The notes beneath the pieces are model-generated. The model was not told where the DNA came from. It saw nothing but the letters and a program-made list of their open reading frames with translations, and made no database searches. From DASWHR01 sp036398095 (GTDB lineage: Bacteria > Actinomycetota > AC-67): DNA of 11,702 nucleotides. Within the stretch, counting starts at the first letter, position 1; each line of letters opens with the position of its first letter. The position numbers and the translations under genes are program-made. The DNA lies in the NCBI GenBank assembly GCA_036398095.1, contig DASWHR010000126.1:1-11702 (forward strand), in the 5' to 3' direction. Positions 1 through 7,343 of this stretch are shown piece after piece.

Positions 1-1
1 G

Positions 2-349
2 CGCGGCTACCTGATCAAGGACGCGTCGCTCGAGGAAGTGCTGGATGCGATCCGGCGCGCGCACGAAGGGCACGTGGTCGTCCCGGAACGCGTCGCCGGC
101 CAGCTGAGCGTCGAGGCGCCCGCGACGGGGCCCGGCCTCGATCTGACTCCGCGGGAGCTGGATGTTCTCGCGCTCATGTCGGAAGGCGCCGACCCGCGCG
201 CGATCGGCAAGACACTCGGCATCAGTTGGCACACGGCCCGCTCCTACATCAAGAACGTCCTTGTCAAGGTCGGAGCGCACAGCCAGCTCGAAGCGGTCGC
301 GACTGCCCGCCGGCTCGGCATCCTGAAATCGGACGAGTCCTCACGATGA
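2..349 (+). CDS. NarL/FixJ-family response regulator, C-terminal part (5' end outside window)
   Basis: The frame is open from the first bases, so the gene begins upstream and only 115 residues are visible. The visible part starts with the end of a receiver domain: GYLIKDASLEEVLDAIRRAH, where the Lys of the KD pair is the conserved receiver lysine on beta-5. A linker follows, then a LuxR-type DNA-binding domain at visible residues ~48-109: LTPRELDVLALM, IGKTLGIS as the support helix, WHTARSYIKNVLVKVGA as the recognition helix region. Proteins of this family bind DNA as dimers after Asp phosphorylation. The phosphoacceptor Asp lies outside the window. An internal GTG at 38 would remove the end of the receiver and is not a believable start. 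It precedes a stand-alone receiver and a histidine kinase on the same strand, so it may belong to the same signalling locus. Family assignment is firm; the target is unknown. Confidence 0.93.
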   Translation, partial: RGYLIKDASLEEVLDAIRRAHEGHVVVPERVAGQLSVEAPATGPGLDLTPRELDVLALMSEGADPRAIGKTLGISWHTARSYIKNVLVKVGAHSQLEAVATARRLGILKSDESSR

Positions 350-370
350 GGGATCAAACAAACAGCTGAA

Positions 371-385
371 CCCCTCATTTGGGGG
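371..385. promoter_or_regulatory. Dyad CCCCTCATTTGGGGG, candidate operator (copy 1)
   Basis: An imperfect dyad with core CCCTCA-TT-TGGGG lies 83 bases before the receiver start at 468. Almost the same core (CCCTCA-AA-TGGGG) occurs at 6020-6032, 77 bases before the start of the small secreted protein on the opposite strand. Its size suits a dimeric regulator such as the LuxR-type protein encoded just upstream; that link is inference. It could instead form a short C4/G4 hairpin after the first response regulator. Confidence 0.4.
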
Positions 386-467
386 CGCCGGCGGTGCCTC
401 GCCTGCAGGTTCCTGCGGGACCCGTACGCCGGGGACAATGCCAAGCAACGGCGGCGAGAGGAACGTG

Positions 468-869
468 ATGATTCGTGTCCTGATCTGTGACGACGATCCG
501 CAAGCTCGGGTAACGCTCGAGCGGTGGCTCAAACATCAGCCCGACATCGAAATCGCCGGGCAAGCCGCCGACGGTGAAGACGCGCTCGCGCTTGCAACGT
601 CGATCCCGGCAGACGTGATCGTGCTCGACGTCTGGATGCCGAAGCGCGACGGCATCTCGGTCGCCCATGCGATGCGCGACCAAGGCGTACAGACCCCGGT
701 GGTGATGCTGAGCGCCGACGACACAACGGCCGCGCGCGCTCGTCGCGTCGCCGGGACGCGCTTCCTCTCCAAGGGAACGGCCGGTCCACGTGAGATCCTC
801 ACCGCGGTACGGGATGCCGCCACCGGGCGTGCTCCCGGGCAGGAACGGGGAAAGCACACGCCGAACTAG
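468..869 (+). CDS. Stand-alone receiver-domain response regulator (CheY-like)
   Basis: A 133-residue cytoplasmic phospho-acceptor protein made of one receiver domain with no output domain. The acidic pocket is Asp8-Asp9 (in ICDDDP), the phosphoacceptor is Asp54 (VIVLDVWMP), the switch Ser is Ser82 (VMLSADD) and the conserved Lys is Lys102 (FLSKG). All catalytic residues are present, so it should be phosphorylatable. The sequence looks like a NarL-type receiver that has no HTH; the tail after ~residue 118 is short and polar. The ATG at 468 is chosen because GAGAGG lies 6 bases upstream and the beta-1 strand begins right after it; an in-frame ATG at 438 would add ten residues without a clear ribosome site. 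The gap to the next gene is 49 bases, so it probably leads an operon with the repeat protein and the kinase. Its kinase may be the one at 3630-5519, which is inference. Confidence 0.93.
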   Translation: MIRVLICDDDPQARVTLERWLKHQPDIEIAGQAADGEDALALATSIPADVIVLDVWMPKRDGISVAHAMRDQGVQTPVVMLSADDTTAARARRVAGTRFLSKGTAGPREILTAVRDAATGRAPGQERGKHTPN

Positions 870-918
870 CCGGAGGCGGCGCCGCAGGGATCTCGGGCGC
901 CGTTGAGGGGGGAACCGA

Positions 919-3630
919 ATGAGCCGGCTTCGCGGTGGGCTAACGGCGGGCGGGGGCGTCGGCGCCGCCTTTGGGCTGCTCGTGCTCGCCGCCACGCTGG
1001 CAGCCGTTCTCCCGTCCATGCATTCCCTGCCGGCACTCCCCCGCCCGATCTCCCCGGATTACTCTCGCGACCGAATACGGCCGATCAAGCCTCTCAGCGA
1101 CGAGTTCTTCGGCGGTGGTCGCGCGGGGACGGCGACCGCCGATCCGTCACTGTCCGGCCGGCCGCGCGTCGTTTCCGGTCCCGACGCATCGCCCATCGTG
1201 CACCGCATTCGCGGTTCGACGAGGCCCGGCGCGAACGATTCCGTTGCGACTGCGACGATTCTGCCGGGCGCGCCCTACACCGATCGCACGGAAACGTCGA
1301 CCGCGACGCGCGAGCCCGACGAACCGATGCCGTGCGGCGAAGCCGACCGCACCGTGTGGTATCGCTACCGCGCACCTCGGGACCAATTGCTCTTGGTATC
1401 GACGTTCGGAAGCAACTACGACACGATGCTTGCCGCTTACCGGGGTACCGAGCTGAAGCCCGTGCACTGCAACAACAACTTTGCCGAGCGGCGTTCCGCC
1501 TCGCAGGTCGCCGTTCGAGCGCGAGAAGGAGTGACCTACTTCTTCCAAGCCGGGCTCGCGGTGTCGGCAGCGCCGACCCCAGGTCTCGTACCCAACAATT
1601 CGCTGTTGCTCTTCAACCTGGATGCCGGCCGGCTGCCGGCCGACCGCTACGCCGACGCCTGGTCCATCGATGCGCTGCCGTTCGAGACCAAGATCCATAA
1701 CGCCGGCGCGACGACGGATCCTGACGAGCCGGCGTCCTGCCAGGTTTCCATCGGCAACGCTCCGGCGACGATTTCGATGACGCATACGCTGTGGTATCGG
1801 CACGTCGCCGCGCGCGACGGTGTCCTGAGCGTCGATACCTACGCGAGCGAACTCGACACCGTCCTGGCCGTCTACGAGGGTCACACCCCAGACACTCTCA
1901 TGGGATGCAGTGACGACGCCGTGAACCGCTGGTCGACGGTGACGCTCAAAGTCCGCCGCGGAGCCGAATATCTCATCCAGGTCGGGGCTCGCGCCGGCGC
2001 CGACCCTCGCGAGGTCCGGCTCCGAGTCTCCTCGGTCCTGGTGCCACTCCACGATGCGCAGTCGCGCGCCGTCCGCGTGGCCGCCCTCCCCTTCCTAGAC
2101 AAGTCTCCCATGTTCCGGACGACCATCGAGCGTAGCGAGCCGCTCGGCTGCCTGCGCCCGACTCGAAGCATCTGGTACCGATACGACGCGGCGGAACGTA
2201 TCGTCCTTTCCGCGACGGCGATCGGAGACGGCGACGCATCGATCGCCGTATTCCAACTCGATGGGAACCGCCTGTCCCAACTGGGCTGCCGCGGAAGTGG
2301 CTACGACGGACCGCATGTGGCGTTCCGGACGGCTCCCGGCCGGACCTATCTCTTCCAGATCGGTGAACGAGGCGAACACTCGGGCTTTACGACGTTTCAT
2401 CTTCACCGAGCGGCCCCGCCGGACAACGACGAGCGAACACGGGCGCGCGCCGTCGCCGGCTCTGCATCGGCGCTGGCCTTCGTCGATCGCACCAGCATCT
2501 ACTGGGCGACCGCCGAACACAACGAAACGCCCGCCGGTTGTGCGCCGACGGACGCGACGGTGTGGTACCGGTACCAGGCTCCGACTGCGGGCGTGCTGTC
2601 AGCCAAGGCAGCGCCGGACACCGGCAAGGCGCGAACGGCGGACCCGGTCCTGATCGGATACCCGACCGCGCTTGCCGTCTACCGGCAGGTGGCCGGCGGC
2701 CTTCAATTGCTCGGGTGCGACGACGACGGTTCCGCCAAAGGCTTCTCGGAGGTGCCCTTTACCGTCGAGCCGGACGAGGTGTATTACGTGCAAGCTGGCC
2801 GCCTGGCCTCATTGAAGGGACGCGTGCGCAGCGGCTTGTGCGTCGAGATCAGCGCACCACGAGGCGGCGCCGGATCCTCGATGCCGTGCCGCACGGCGGG
2901 GAACCGAATGTCCGGAGACCGCACCAGCACGTCCCGGCCACCGACCCGGCAGGGTGGCCGCTGGCTTCGCTTCTCCTTCGACCAAGACGACGAGGGTTTC
3001 GTACGCAAGAGCGAGCAACCCTTTAGCGACGTCGCGTGGAATCCGGCGGGCCGGCGCATCGAGCTTCGCGCCGACCGCCAAGATCCAGACGACGAGCTGC
3101 TTGCCGGCGCGCTGCCGTCGGCCCTGACGTCCAACGACGACTTCACCGTCACAGCACGCTGGTTCGCGACCTCGCAAGGTAACGCACAGCGAGCCGTTCC
3201 GTTCTACGTTTCGCGCGAGATTCCGGCTTCGCCGGCTGCGACGTACGGTGCGTATCTCACCGAGGCTTCGAGCATTGCCGGCATCTTCTACTATGCGCGA
3301 GACAGCAATGTCGGCGACGTCCCCAGCTACACGATGTTCTTCTCCTCGGACGGAAAGCGGTTCGCATCCCGAGAGGTCGTGCTGCCCACCAGTACGGAAT
3401 ATCGCTTCGTGCTCGATTACGACGCCGCGCGACGGTCGATGACGATGCGCATCCAGAGCGTCGGAGGATTCGACATCGAACGTGCGGAGTGGCTCCTCGA
3501 TGGGGAGGACTTCTCCTTCTCCGAAATCGGCGTCGCGGCGGTGGGCCATCACGGCGTGAACGACTCGACGATCGAGCCGGTCATCGAAGGATGGGTGGAC
3601 GACTTCGACGTTTGGCATCGGGGACGCTGA
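919..3630 (+). CDS. Secreted or membrane-anchored multi-repeat surface protein (PPC-like repeats plus C-terminal beta-sandwich-like region)
   Basis: A 903-residue exported protein of unknown function. A basic N-terminus is followed by one hydrophobic stretch (~residues 13-31), either a signal peptide or an anchor. Four beta-rich repeats follow, with WYRY-type motifs at Trp147, Trp292, Trp419 and Trp549. Each has an opening P(F/Y)xDK/R-type motif, a Cys shortly before the Trp, a D-x-x-LAVY strand, a second Cys in LGCxDD or similar, and a closing Y-(L/F/Y)-x-QxG strand. The layout recalls bacterial pre-peptidase C-terminal (PPC) domains, though I do not claim a family match. Residues ~680-903 look like a jelly-roll or concanavalin-like domain. 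No catalytic motif was seen. GAGGGGGG at 905-912 supports the ATG. Its stop overlaps the start of the histidine kinase by one base (TGATG), so the two are probably translated in step, suggesting a ligand-binding partner of the sensor. An adhesin or carbohydrate-binding protein is the alternative. Confidence 0.85.
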   Translation: MSRLRGGLTAGGGVGAAFGLLVLAATLAAVLPSMHSLPALPRPISPDYSRDRIRPIKPLSDEFFGGGRAGTATADPSLSGRPRVVSGPDASPIVHRIRGSTRPGANDSVATATILPGAPYTDRTETSTATREPDEPMPCGEADRTVWYRYRAPRDQLLLVSTFGSNYDTMLAAYRGTELKPVHCNNNFAERRSASQVAVRAREGVTYFFQAGLAVSAAPTPGLVPNNSLLLFNLDAGRLPADRYADAWSIDALPFETKIHNAGATTDPDEPASCQVSIGNAPATISMTHTLWYRHVAARDGVLSVDTYASELDTVLAVYEGHTPDTLMGCSDDAVNRWSTVTLKVRRGAEYLIQVGARAGADPREVRLRVSSVLVPLHDAQSRAVRVAALPFLDKSPMFRTTIERSEPLGCLRPTRSIWYRYDAAERIVLSATAIGDGDASIAVFQLDGNRLSQLGCRGSGYDGPHVAFRTAPGRTYLFQIGERGEHSGFTTFHLHRAAPPDNDERTRARAVAGSASALAFVDRTSIYWATAEHNETPAGCAPTDATVWYRYQAPTAGVLSAKAAPDTGKARTADPVLIGYPTALAVYRQVAGGLQLLGCDDDGSAKGFSEVPFTVEPDEVYYVQAGRLASLKGRVRSGLCVEISAPRGGAGSSMPCRTAGNRMSGDRTSTSRPPTRQGGRWLRFSFDQDDEGFVRKSEQPFSDVAWNPAGRRIELRADRQDPDDELLAGALPSALTSNDDFTVTARWFATSQGNAQRAVPFYVSREIPASPAATYGAYLTEASSIAGIFYYARDSNVGDVPSYTMFFSSDGKRFASREVVLPTSTEYRFVLDYDAARRSMTMRIQSVGGFDIERAEWLLDGEDFSFSEIGVAAVGHHGVNDSTIEPVIEGWVDDFDVWHRGR
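1231..2853 (+). repeat. Four tandem protein-level repeats of ~127-145 residues
   Basis: The four units lie at about residues 105-237, 238-373, 374-497 and 498-645 of the surface protein. Shared landmarks are APYTDR / LPFETK / LPFLDK / LAFVDR, then a Cys, then WYRY / WYRH / WYRY / WYRY, then a second Cys in HCNNN / MGCSDD / LGCRGS / LGCDDD, and FFQAG / LIQVG / LFQIG / YVQAG near the end. Units are strongly diverged in DNA, so this is an old duplication and not a recent DNA repeat. Boundaries are approximate. Confidence 0.8.
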
Positions 3631-5519
3631 TGAGGCTCGTCCGATTGCGGAACCTCCGGCTGTTCTGGAAGCTGCTGCTCCCGTTTGTCACCCTGCTGCT
3701 CCTCCTCGGCGTCGCCGGAACATTCTTGGTCGTGCGTGATCTCGCTCACCGCGCCGAGGACGCACTCGATCGCGACCTGTTCAGCCGGTCGGTGGACGTC
3801 GAGGCGTTCTTCCGCGACCAAGAGCTGTACCTGTTGGATTCGGTGCGGTTGATGGCAAACATCGAGGGGATCGCCGCTGCGGTCGATACCGCCGACACCG
3901 AGACGGTGGCCGAGCTGCTCGAATCGGTGCTCGCCTTGCGCACAGAGCTTGCGCTCATGGTCGTCGCGGACGAGGCGGGCATCGGCCTCATGGAGATCGA
4001 ACGCGGTCCCGACCGGCGTGCCGGAGGAGGGCGCTGGGAAGCGGCGCCGATCGTGGCGCAGGTTCTTGCCGGAGCCGATGCGCGCGGAGACAAGCGGACC
4101 GGATTCCTGGATGCGGCCGGCGGAACGATGTTGGCGACCGCAAGCCCCATTCGCAGTGGCGATCGGATCGTGGGCGCGGCGGTCGCGGGGGTTCAGCTCG
4201 ATCGCGTCGTCACTGAGGCAGCTCGGCGAACCGGCGCCGGGCTGCGCCTGTACGGCCGCGACGGGTTGGTGCTCGCATCGGCCGGCGAGCCTGCGGAGCA
4301 GCCGGCAATGGCACCCCCGACGACGCGGTTCGACGGTTCCGTACGCCGAACCGAGCGCACAAACGGAGGCCGCGAGACGGCCGTCCTGTACTACCCGCTG
4401 GTTATTCGGGACGAAACGGCGGGGATGCTCGCCACCAGCCTGCCCGCCGGCCCGGCGAAGGCGGCGGTTCGCGGGGCAGGGTTGCGGCTCACGCTGATTC
4501 TGGCAGGCGCGATGGTACTCGTCGTTCTTGTCGGAGCGCTGCTCACGCGAACCATGCTCGCGCAGCTCCGCCCGCTCGTCGAGACGAACCGGCGGCTGGG
4601 AAGCGGCGACCTGTCGGCCCGTACGCCGGTTCTCGCCGGAGACGAGCTCGGCGAGGTCGCGCGCGGCGTGAACCAGATGGCCGAGCAACTCCAGACCAGT
4701 TACTCGGAACTGGAATCTCGCGTCGAGCAGCGCACGCTCGAACTTCGCCGACTCTACGACGATGTCAAAGACGCCGCCGAGGCTCGCACACAGTTCTTCG
4801 CGCAGATGGCCCACGAATTTCGCACACCCTTGTTCGCCATCTTGGGTCATGCCGAGATGATGCGCGACCCGTCGTTCGCTCTGCGCGGCCCGGCGTGGCG
4901 ACGTGAGTTCGGCGACACGATCAAAACGTCGAGCCAGCATCTGTTGACTCTCATCAACGAGATTCTCGACCTCGCCAAGTTCGAAGCCGGCCGTATGGAG
5001 CTGTCGATGACCAAGACGTCGCCGGCGGAGATTCTCATCGAGGCAAGGCCGACGATCGAGTCGCTCGCGAGGGACGGCAGCCTCGATGTCGAGTTCGACG
5101 TTCCCGATGGCCTGCCTGCCGTGCGGGCGGACCGAACGAGGCTGAAGGAGGTCATCCTGAATCTCGCCTCCAACGCGGTGAAGTACACGCCGGCGGGAGG
5201 TCGCGTTCGCGTGTCTGCCTCGGCGGCGGATGGGTGGGTCACGGTGTCGGTGTGGGACAACGGCGTCGGCATCCCGCCGGGAATCGGCGACCGCATATTC
5301 GAACCGTTCTTCCAAGTCGAGGGCACGTCGACTCAGCGAGGGGAAGCCTCCACCGGTCTGGGCCTGGCCTTGGTCAAGCGGCTCGCCGACGCGCACGGCG
5401 GCAACGTGTCGTACGCGAGCGTGCCGCACGAAGGCACCACGTTCCTTCTTTCGTTGCCTGCCGTCACCCGTAAGCGCCGAGGCGCGCCGCCCCGGCCGGA
5501 GTACTCCGCGAGCCGCTGA
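3630..5519 (+). CDS. Transmembrane sensor histidine kinase (extracytoplasmic Cache-like sensor, HAMP, HisKA, HATPase_c)
   Basis: A 629-residue membrane kinase that would autophosphorylate on His and pass the phosphate to a response regulator. TM1 is at ~15-35 and TM2 at ~287-306, enclosing an extracytoplasmic region of ~250 residues that looks like a double-Cache sensor (for example ASPIRSGDRIVGAAVAGVQL). HAMP follows at ~307-360 (LRPLVETNRRL, DELGEVARGVNQM), then a coiled coil. The HisKA H-box is MAHEFRTPL with His395. The ATPase has an N-box with Asn515 (LASNAVKY), G1 with Asp543 (WDNGVGIP) and G2 TGLGL at 575-579. No receiver domain is attached. The ATG at 3630 is chosen because it overlaps the TGA of the preceding gene; earlier in-frame starts would place 47 residues over that gene. 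It has no strong ribosome site of its own, which fits translational coupling. The stand-alone receiver at 468-869 is the nearest possible partner. Ligand unknown. Confidence 0.94.
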   Translation: MRLVRLRNLRLFWKLLLPFVTLLLLLGVAGTFLVVRDLAHRAEDALDRDLFSRSVDVEAFFRDQELYLLDSVRLMANIEGIAAAVDTADTETVAELLESVLALRTELALMVVADEAGIGLMEIERGPDRRAGGGRWEAAPIVAQVLAGADARGDKRTGFLDAAGGTMLATASPIRSGDRIVGAAVAGVQLDRVVTEAARRTGAGLRLYGRDGLVLASAGEPAEQPAMAPPTTRFDGSVRRTERTNGGRETAVLYYPLVIRDETAGMLATSLPAGPAKAAVRGAGLRLTLILAGAMVLVVLVGALLTRTMLAQLRPLVETNRRLGSGDLSARTPVLAGDELGEVARGVNQMAEQLQTSYSELESRVEQRTLELRRLYDDVKDAAEARTQFFAQMAHEFRTPLFAILGHAEMMRDPSFALRGPAWRREFGDTIKTSSQHLLTLINEILDLAKFEAGRMELSMTKTSPAEILIEARPTIESLARDGSLDVEFDVPDGLPAVRADRTRLKEVILNLASNAVKYTPAGGRVRVSASAADGWVTVSVWDNGVGIPPGIGDRIFEPFFQVEGTSTQRGEASTGLGLALVKRLADAHGGNVSYASVPHEGTTFLLSLPAVTRKRRGAPPRPEYSASR

Positions 5520-5523
5520 GAAA

Positions 5524-5560
5524 GCTCACCACGCGGCCCCGCTACTGGTTTTCGGTGAGC
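5524..5560. terminator. Inverted repeat between convergent genes, possible bidirectional terminator
   Basis: GCTCACC (5524-5530) and GGTGAGC (5554-5560) form a perfect 7-base inverted repeat with a 23-base loop. It lies just after the kinase stop and overlaps the last codons of the convergent small secreted gene. It lacks a clear T-tract on either strand, and the loop is long for a classical intrinsic terminator. Confidence 0.35.
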
Positions 5561-5943
5561 AGAACGTAGGCGCCGCCGGCACTTGAGAGCGGCCCCCCGG
5601 TGGCGATGCGTATGAGATATTGCCCCGGCACCGCCCGGCCGAAGACGCAGTAGCCGGCGCCCGCCCAGCAACTGCCCCAACTGGTACCCGCGCATCCTCC
5701 GGCGATGTCGGCGGCCGTATACAGCGTCATCACCGCATTGCCCCCACCGAACGTCCAGGAGGTCCTGCCGGTGTCAAACGAGGCGTCGTACCAGTCCTCG
5801 GTAACGGCCGTCACGGCACCGGCGTTGACGGCTTGCGCCTGGAGATTTCCCGGTCCACAGCCACCCCCCGGAAGAGTCACGCCTTCCTGGACGCCGGAAG
5901 TCAACATGACGCAGGAGATGATCGCAACAGACAGTCGCTTCAT
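5542..5943 (-). CDS. Small secreted protein, single PPC-like repeat, function unknown
   Basis: A 133-residue protein I do not recognise by name. The N-terminus (MKRLSVAIIS, then CVMLTSG) looks like a signal peptide. The mature part is Gly/Ala-rich with Cys at 29, 84, 92 and 99, an even number that suits disulfides in an exported protein. Residues ~61-116 (SWTFGGGNAVMTLYTAADI, then AVPGQYLIRIATGG) follow the strand order of the repeats in the large surface protein: an aromatic strand, a D/N-x-x-LxxY strand, a Cys, then G-x-x-YLIxx. The similarity is weak and by eye. The ATG at 5943 is preferred over one 24 bases upstream because a GGGGGGAG ribosome site lies ~6 bases before it. It converges with the kinase gene, leaving a 22-base gap. 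Its upstream region holds copy 2 of the dyad that also precedes the receiver gene, suggesting that it belongs to the same regulon. Confidence 0.75.
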   Translation of the reverse strand: MKRLSVAIISCVMLTSGVQEGVTLPGGGCGPGNLQAQAVNAGAVTAVTEDWYDASFDTGRTSWTFGGGNAVMTLYTAADIAGGCAGTSWGSCWAGAGYCVFGRAVPGQYLIRIATGGPLSSAGGAYVLLTENQ

Positions 5944-6019
5944 CGATTCTCCCCCCCTTCGCAGCAATCCTCAGGGTTTCATCGGCCCAGGAACACCCAC
6001 ACGAGCGGGCATCAACACG

Positions 6020-6032
6020 CCCTCAAATGGGG
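6020..6032. promoter_or_regulatory. CCCTCAAATGGGG, candidate operator (copy 2)
   Basis: This matches the core of the element at 371-385 (CCCTCAWWTGGGG, differing only at the central W bases). It lies 77 bases before the start of the small secreted gene read on the - strand, close to the 83 bases seen for copy 1. On the - strand a second shared block, GTTCCTG, follows the element's ATTTG at 30 bases; at copy 1 the same block follows at 28 bases. No good -35/-10 pair could be assigned. Confidence 0.4.
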
Positions 6033-6062
6033 AGGGGAAAGACCTCCTGAGGTGTCGCCGGA

Positions 6063-6656
6063 TTAGCGTGGCTCGAAGAACTCAAACGGTCTACGGCGGC
6101 GCCACGCTTGATATTCGGCGTGCGGCCGGCCTCGGAAGCGGACGAGCGGAAGCAGCGATGAGAGCGTTCGCGCGTGGTCGCCGGCGACGGCGCTCGGGAG
6201 ATAGGTCGCGTCGACAGGTTGCACGTCGTATGGGGCGGGCACGCGCGGGCCGAACATCACCAGGTTGCGCGTTCCCGGCAGCGCCGCGCTGGGAACGACG
6301 AGCGGCGCCGGCGGGCCCGGTTCGCGCAGCCGTCTCGCGAGCCCCTGACACGCCGACCGATCGTCGGCGATCAGATCGGCGGGACGCACCCCGGCGTCCC
6401 GCGCCGTCGCGAATGAAATCTCCAGGAGTTCCTGGACCACCACGCGAAAGGCCCACACGCGAAACCGCACGGCAAGCGCCTCGTCCAGACCGCGGCGGTT
6501 CTCCCGGCGAAGCAGCTCCGCCCACGGCGTCAGCGGGTGCAGCGAGAAATATTGAACCGGCGGATCGCCGGCGCGGTGGAAGCGGCCGTCGAAGGCGCTG
6601 GGACGTACCCGAAGCGGCGCTCGCGGCCCGGCCAGCCGGAAGGCGACGAGTTCCAT
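6063..6656 (-). CDS. RES-domain toxin of a type II toxin-antitoxin system
   Basis: A 197-residue cytoplasmic protein of the RES family. Characterised members (MbcT of Mycobacterium tuberculosis, Xre-RES toxins) degrade NAD+ and stop growth when the antitoxin is lost. Signature residues are visible: an early Arg7 (VAFRLAG), Arg25/Arg28 in GRFHRAG, Tyr36 in VQYFSLHP, Glu47 in TPWAELLR, and the Ser/Asn pair Ser123 and Asn131 in VPSAALPGTRNLVMFG. The order Arg-Tyr-Glu-Ser agrees with the family's active-site plan, and the length is close to MbcT (~186). The ATG at 6656 overlaps the antitoxin TGA by one base (TGATG), so translation is probably coupled with the antitoxin first. Earlier in-frame starts would run deep into the antitoxin gene. 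Enzyme activity is inferred from the family. The protein looks intact, with no frameshift or lost key residue. Confidence 0.88.
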   Translation of the reverse strand: MELVAFRLAGPRAPLRVRPSAFDGRFHRAGDPPVQYFSLHPLTPWAELLRRENRRGLDEALAVRFRVWAFRVVVQELLEISFATARDAGVRPADLIADDRSACQGLARRLREPGPPAPLVVPSAALPGTRNLVMFGPRVPAPYDVQPVDATYLPSAVAGDHARTLSSLLPLVRFRGRPHAEYQAWRRRRPFEFFEPR

Positions 6657-7336
6657 CACCAGTAGTCGCCCGAGGCGAGAGCAGCCGCAGCTCGCACGAT
6701 CTCGTGAGCGCGCGACGGATCGGCAAGGACGCTCCGCGGGGTCCGCCCACCCAGATGCGCGTTGCCGCGGTCGAACCATGCGACGACGCCAGACGGCGTC
6801 AGCGCGTGACGGAGATGGGCGACGGCGCGCGCGACGACACGTAGCCGGGCGAGGTCGTCGCCCAACGGGGCCGTCCCCGCAGCTTCCGACAGCCATCGCT
6901 GGAACGTTCGGGTGCTGGCACCGACCAGACGCGCCAGTTCGTGATGTGGCACCTCGACGGCCGAGGCGAGCCATGCGGCAACGTCGCGAGGCATCCCCGC
7001 CGCGGGCGGTCCCTCGGCGAGCCCTGCGAAGACCTGGCGGATTTGCTCGATCGCGATGGCGACGTCGCCGCGCTCGGCGCGAGGTTCGCCGGCCGCGAGC
7101 ACGGCGTCGAGCACGGCCCGGTACACCGCGAACCCGGCCGCCGGCTCCAGCTCCGCGAACGCAGCAGGCTCGGTCGCGGCCAGCATCCGCGCGAACCGCC
7201 GCACCACAAGACGCACATCTGCCGGCACCGTGCGGCTCCGCGCAAGCCGGTCGCCGACAGCCCGGAGGACGCGCTCGTGCTCGGCAGCGTCGGCCGGCTC
7301 GAGCCGGTCGGGCAGTTTGGCGGCTTCATGTCGCAT
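6656..7336 (-). CDS. Xre/MbcA/ParS-type antitoxin with long N-terminal extension
   Basis: A 226-residue partner of the RES toxin. Residues ~131-151 form a helix-turn-helix (HHELARLVGASTRTFQRWLS). Residues ~165-222 match the C-terminal toxin-binding (DUF2384) pattern: LTPSGVVAWFDRGNAHLGG, RTPRSVL, then an Ala-rich final helix ending SGDYW. Such antitoxins cover the RES active site and repress their own promoter. Typical family members have ~110-160 residues; here an extra ~110-residue, mostly helical Ala/Arg/Glu-rich N-terminal region is present and not recognised. The ATG at 7336 has no ribosome site, but a good -35/-10 pair (7368-7373, 7344-7349) puts the transcription start at or next to the ATG, so a leaderless mRNA is likely. 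The ATG at 7329 is in another frame. The gene is divergent from the H-NOX gene. Confidence 0.88.
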   Translation of the reverse strand: MRHEAAKLPDRLEPADAAEHERVLRAVGDRLARSRTVPADVRLVVRRFARMLAATEPAAFAELEPAAGFAVYRAVLDAVLAAGEPRAERGDVAIAIEQIRQVFAGLAEGPPAAGMPRDVAAWLASAVEVPHHELARLVGASTRTFQRWLSEAAGTAPLGDDLARLRVVARAVAHLRHALTPSGVVAWFDRGNAHLGGRTPRSVLADPSRAHEIVRAAAALASGDYW

Positions 7337-7343
7337 CTCTATG

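Noticed and set aside
434..439. GACAAT as a -10 box for the receiver gene with TTCCTG as -35
   Set aside because: The -35 match is poor and the counterpart promoter at 5943 has no similar -10, so it was not listed as a promoter.
1147..2052. 301-residue open frame on the - strand inside the surface-protein gene
   Set aside because: Composition is Arg/Gly/Val-rich low-quality antisense reading, and the + strand frame has clear repeats and a ribosome site.
3549..5429. 626-residue open frame on the - strand opposite the histidine kinase
   Set aside because: The + strand encodes all kinase motifs in order; long antisense frames are expected at this GC content.
5908..5943. Lipobox (IISC, Cys11) in the small secreted protein
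   Set aside because: The hydrophobic part before Cys11 is only about seven residues, too short for a lipoprotein signal peptide; ordinary secretion fits better.
6042..6053. ACCTCCTGAGGT dyad just upstream of the toxin stop region
   Set aside because: The two-base centre cannot form a hairpin loop and no nearby promoter gives it a role; likely chance.
5705..6844. 379-residue + strand frame over the small secreted gene and toxin-antitoxin genes
   Set aside because: No family features, Arg/Pro-rich, while the - strand has RES and DUF2384 signatures.
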